Shown one piece after another: positions 44,709 to 45,942 of a stretch of 45,942 nt of DNA; the stretch's first letter is position 1; each line of letters starts with the position of its first letter. The translations under genes were made by a program, and so were the position numbers. The notes beneath the pieces were generated by a model. The model had not been told where the DNA came from. It did no database searches and worked only from the letters and a program-made list of their open reading frames with translations. Origin of the DNA: an uncultured Spartobacteria bacterium (GTDB lineage: Bacteria; Verrucomicrobiota; Verrucomicrobiia; Chthoniobacterales; Chthoniobacteraceae); contig CAIYUV010000217.1 of assembly GCA_903929475.1 (NCBI GenBank), forward strand, positions 1 through 45,942, written 5' to 3'.

Positions 44709-45206
44709 TTACTTATGTGCCTTGTGGCAGGATTTGCAGGTATTCGCGCTGTCGAATTTGTCGGCGGCATCCTTTTCCTTTTTTTCAAGCGCATCCATTG
44801 CCTCCATCAGATCCCCCACCCGCGTATTCCAGTCTGCGAGATCTCCCTTGGGTGGCTTTGTGCCTTTGAGCGTCCTGTAGGATGCGATCAGCTTTTTCGT
44901 TTCGTCCTCCGTCGCTGTGCCGTCCACGACTTTTTGTGCGAGAGTCGGTGTGCCCTTCGGCGCCTTGCAGCAGACCTTCATCACTTTTTCGATGACGTCA
45001 TCACTCTCCCCTCCGCCATGCTCCCCTTTCCTCTGCCTGCCTTCCTTCCATTCGGCGCGATGTCCGTGCTCACGGTCACCATGGTGTTCGTGCTCCCTTT
45101 CCTCCCGCTCTTCGGCGCGTGCAAGCGGCGTCGTGGGATTGAATGCGGTGAAAAGCGCGAGCGTCAGCATCGCGGTGGGAATGATCGTGCAGGCGAGTTT
45201 GTTCAT
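44709..45206 (-). CDS. Small cytochrome c-like protein with C-terminal CxxCH
   Basis: A 165-residue exported protein. The signal peptide spans about 1-31 (basic start, LTLALFTAF core, LARAEE). A His/Glu/Arg-rich segment follows at about 32-66, a possible metal-binding or disordered linker. The remaining ~100 residues are predicted helical, with C79-C80 and a single heme-attachment motif CKSCH at 157-161, five residues from the end. A C-terminal CxxCH after helices is the layout of cytochrome c-prime-like proteins. Electron transfer or gas binding is possible; no partner is nearby. I chose the ATG at 45206, where the signal peptide begins. Confidence 0.82.
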   Translation of the reverse strand: MNKLACTIIPTAMLTLALFTAFNPTTPLARAEEREEREHEHHGDREHGHRAEWKEGRQRKGEHGGGESDDVIEKVMKVCCKAPKGTPTLAQKVVDGTATEDETKKLIASYRTLKGTKPPKGDLADWNTRVGDLMEAMDALEKKEKDAADKFDSANTCKSCHKAHK

Positions 45207-45399
45207 GGCTGAATGGAGGGCTGTGCATTTAGCACGACAGCGCAACTACACAACGCGATTTTTGGTGAGCACAGAACGAAATAACCTGTCCGTCTCGAAT
45301 GGCACAAAATGAAGCCCGTTTCTGGATGCGATTTCAGCAAGCTTCCCGATGACGAACAGCCCTTGTTGCAAGGCATTCTTCCCCCTGCTCAAACTTCAG
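45207..45399. other. Intergenic region between cytochrome gene and array cassette 2
   Basis: About 190 bp upstream of the cytochrome c-like gene. A plus-strand open frame begins at 45309 and runs to 45518, but it simply reads into the cassette flank and stops at the array, and I see no domain in it. The cytochrome promoter should lie here; I could not assign it. Confidence 0.35.
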
Positions 45400-45767
45400 C
45401 ACCGGCACAAAGGGATTTCCTCGCAAAAAGCGGTGATTATTTTCGCAGGGCGCAAACATTCCGCATCCGTGGACGGGCGTTTCCCCGCCCCGCCGATAGC
45501 TCCCCCCGGTTCTCCTAAAACTTTAAATGCTCCGTCTAAAACTTTAAATGCTCCGTCTAAAACTTTAAATGCTCCGCCTAAAACTTTAAATGCTCTGTCT
45601 AAAACTTTAAATGCTCTGTCTAAAACTTTAAATGCTCCGTCTAAAACTTTAGATGCTCCGCCTAAAACTTTAAATGCTCCGTCTAAAACTTTAAATGCCC
45701 CGTCTAAAACTAAGTCCGAGCCGCCGGAAACCGCGTCCAACAGAGAAGAACCCGCCTTTTCCCCTAA
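45400..45767 (+). repeat. Array cassette 2: nine 21-bp tandem repeats with flanks shared with cassette 1
   Basis: Nine full 21-bp units fill 45514-45702, then a partial tenth that diverges after AAAACT. The conserved core is AAAACTTTAAATGC; variation is limited to single C/T or A/G changes. The unit has stops in two of three frames on each strand and is open in one frame per strand, so coding is not favoured. The left flank 45400-45431 matches cassette 1's flank in 25 of 32 positions without gaps, including CACCGGC, CAAAG and TCGCAAAAAGC. The right flank 45738-45767 (AACAGAGAAGAACCCGCC onward) also resembles its counterpart. AT-rich repeats set in GC-rich DNA make the array stand out. Confidence 0.85.
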
Positions 45768-45942
45768 AAAACCCTCCACCCGCCCTGCAAAAACCTCGCG
45801 CAAAGCCACCAAGACGCAAAGACGCCCGCTTTCACCAAAAAGACCATGCCGCACAGGAAAAGGGCGGCAGGACGAAAGCAGCGGAGCCTTCATGACCTTC
45901 AAGTTCTTCATGGTAAAAACCCCCGCGCCCGCACCCGCCTGT
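45768..45942. other. Right-edge intergenic DNA with short dispersed-repeat-like motifs
   Basis: No gene is evident before the window ends. Two short segments resemble simple purine-rich repeats that I associate with PVC intergenic DNA: CCAAGACGCAAAGACGC at 45809-45825, and, on the minus strand at 45887-45914, ACCATGAAGAACTTGAAGG continuing into TCATGAAGG. An open minus-strand frame from 45911 passes through this DNA and cassette 2, but it is repeat sequence, not a recognisable protein. Confidence 0.4.

Noticed and set aside
45309-45518. A 69-codon open frame leading into cassette 2
   Set aside because: It ends at the first repeat and consists largely of the cassette flank. The similar frame in cassette 1 is not conserved as a protein by eye.
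45396-45911. A 171-codon minus-strand open frame through array 2 (repeating AFKVLDG)
   Set aside because: It is the single minus-strand frame left open by the repeat unit, flanked by dispersed-repeat-like DNA. There is no independent support for translation.

Overview
The window is a 46 kb piece of a GC-rich bacterial chromosome, most likely from the Verrucomicrobiota. No single gene proves this. The case rests on a combination: a giant repeat protein with an N-terminal LEPR-XLL-type motif (LESRIAPA), a one-cysteine-type sulfatase, a ThuA-domain protein, a Tat-exported Gfo/Idh/MocA oxidoreductase, a Dop/PafA-family gene, and small FN3-like proteins of a kind I associate with this phylum. Few starts have a convincing Shine-Dalgarno sequence, so most starts were chosen by protein homology.

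Layout. 1-4089: the 3' part of a large membrane/TPR/transglutaminase-like protein that runs off the left edge. 4126-15667: a dense plus-strand housekeeping block of ftsH, argC, a BaiN/HI0933-like flavoprotein, holB, a small membrane protein, a CPBP protease, comF, accD, folC, an aminotransferase and a 30-residue basic peptide. One small minus-strand gene lies inside it. 15741-24883: a ThuA-domain protein, an HtrA/DegP protease, a 21-bp tandem array next to an FN3-like gene, a PEP-hydrolase-family protein, a GH57 glycosidase, a secreted Gfo/Idh/MocA oxidoreductase and Mn-type superoxide dismutase followed by a clear terminator. 25064-27119: a two-gene type II secretion/type IV pilus pair (GspF/PilC and a pseudopilin). 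27143-33967: an aldo/keto reductase, a YafK-like L,D-transpeptidase-fold protein, a sulfatase, a solitary Dop-like enzyme, an LRR protein and a cupin. 34034-38042: a glycan cluster with two methyltransferases, a GT2 glycosyltransferase and a polytopic membrane protein; one methyltransferase-GT2 fusion gene is split by an apparent +1 frameshift. 38199-38286: tRNA-Leu(UAA). 38304-44525: a 2073-residue repeat protein with an 1800-bp internal duplication. 44709-45206: a cytochrome c-like protein. 45400-45767: a second 21-bp tandem array.

The most unusual signal is the pair of arrays at 18556-18723 and 45514-45702. Their repeat sequences are unrelated, but the unit length is the same (21 bp, two helical turns), copy number is similar (8 and 9), each unit has a palindromic or near-palindromic AT core, and short flanking segments on both sides look related when the arrays are put in the same orientation. 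This suggests a family of cassettes with exchangeable or fast-evolving repeat cores. Their function is unknown to me.
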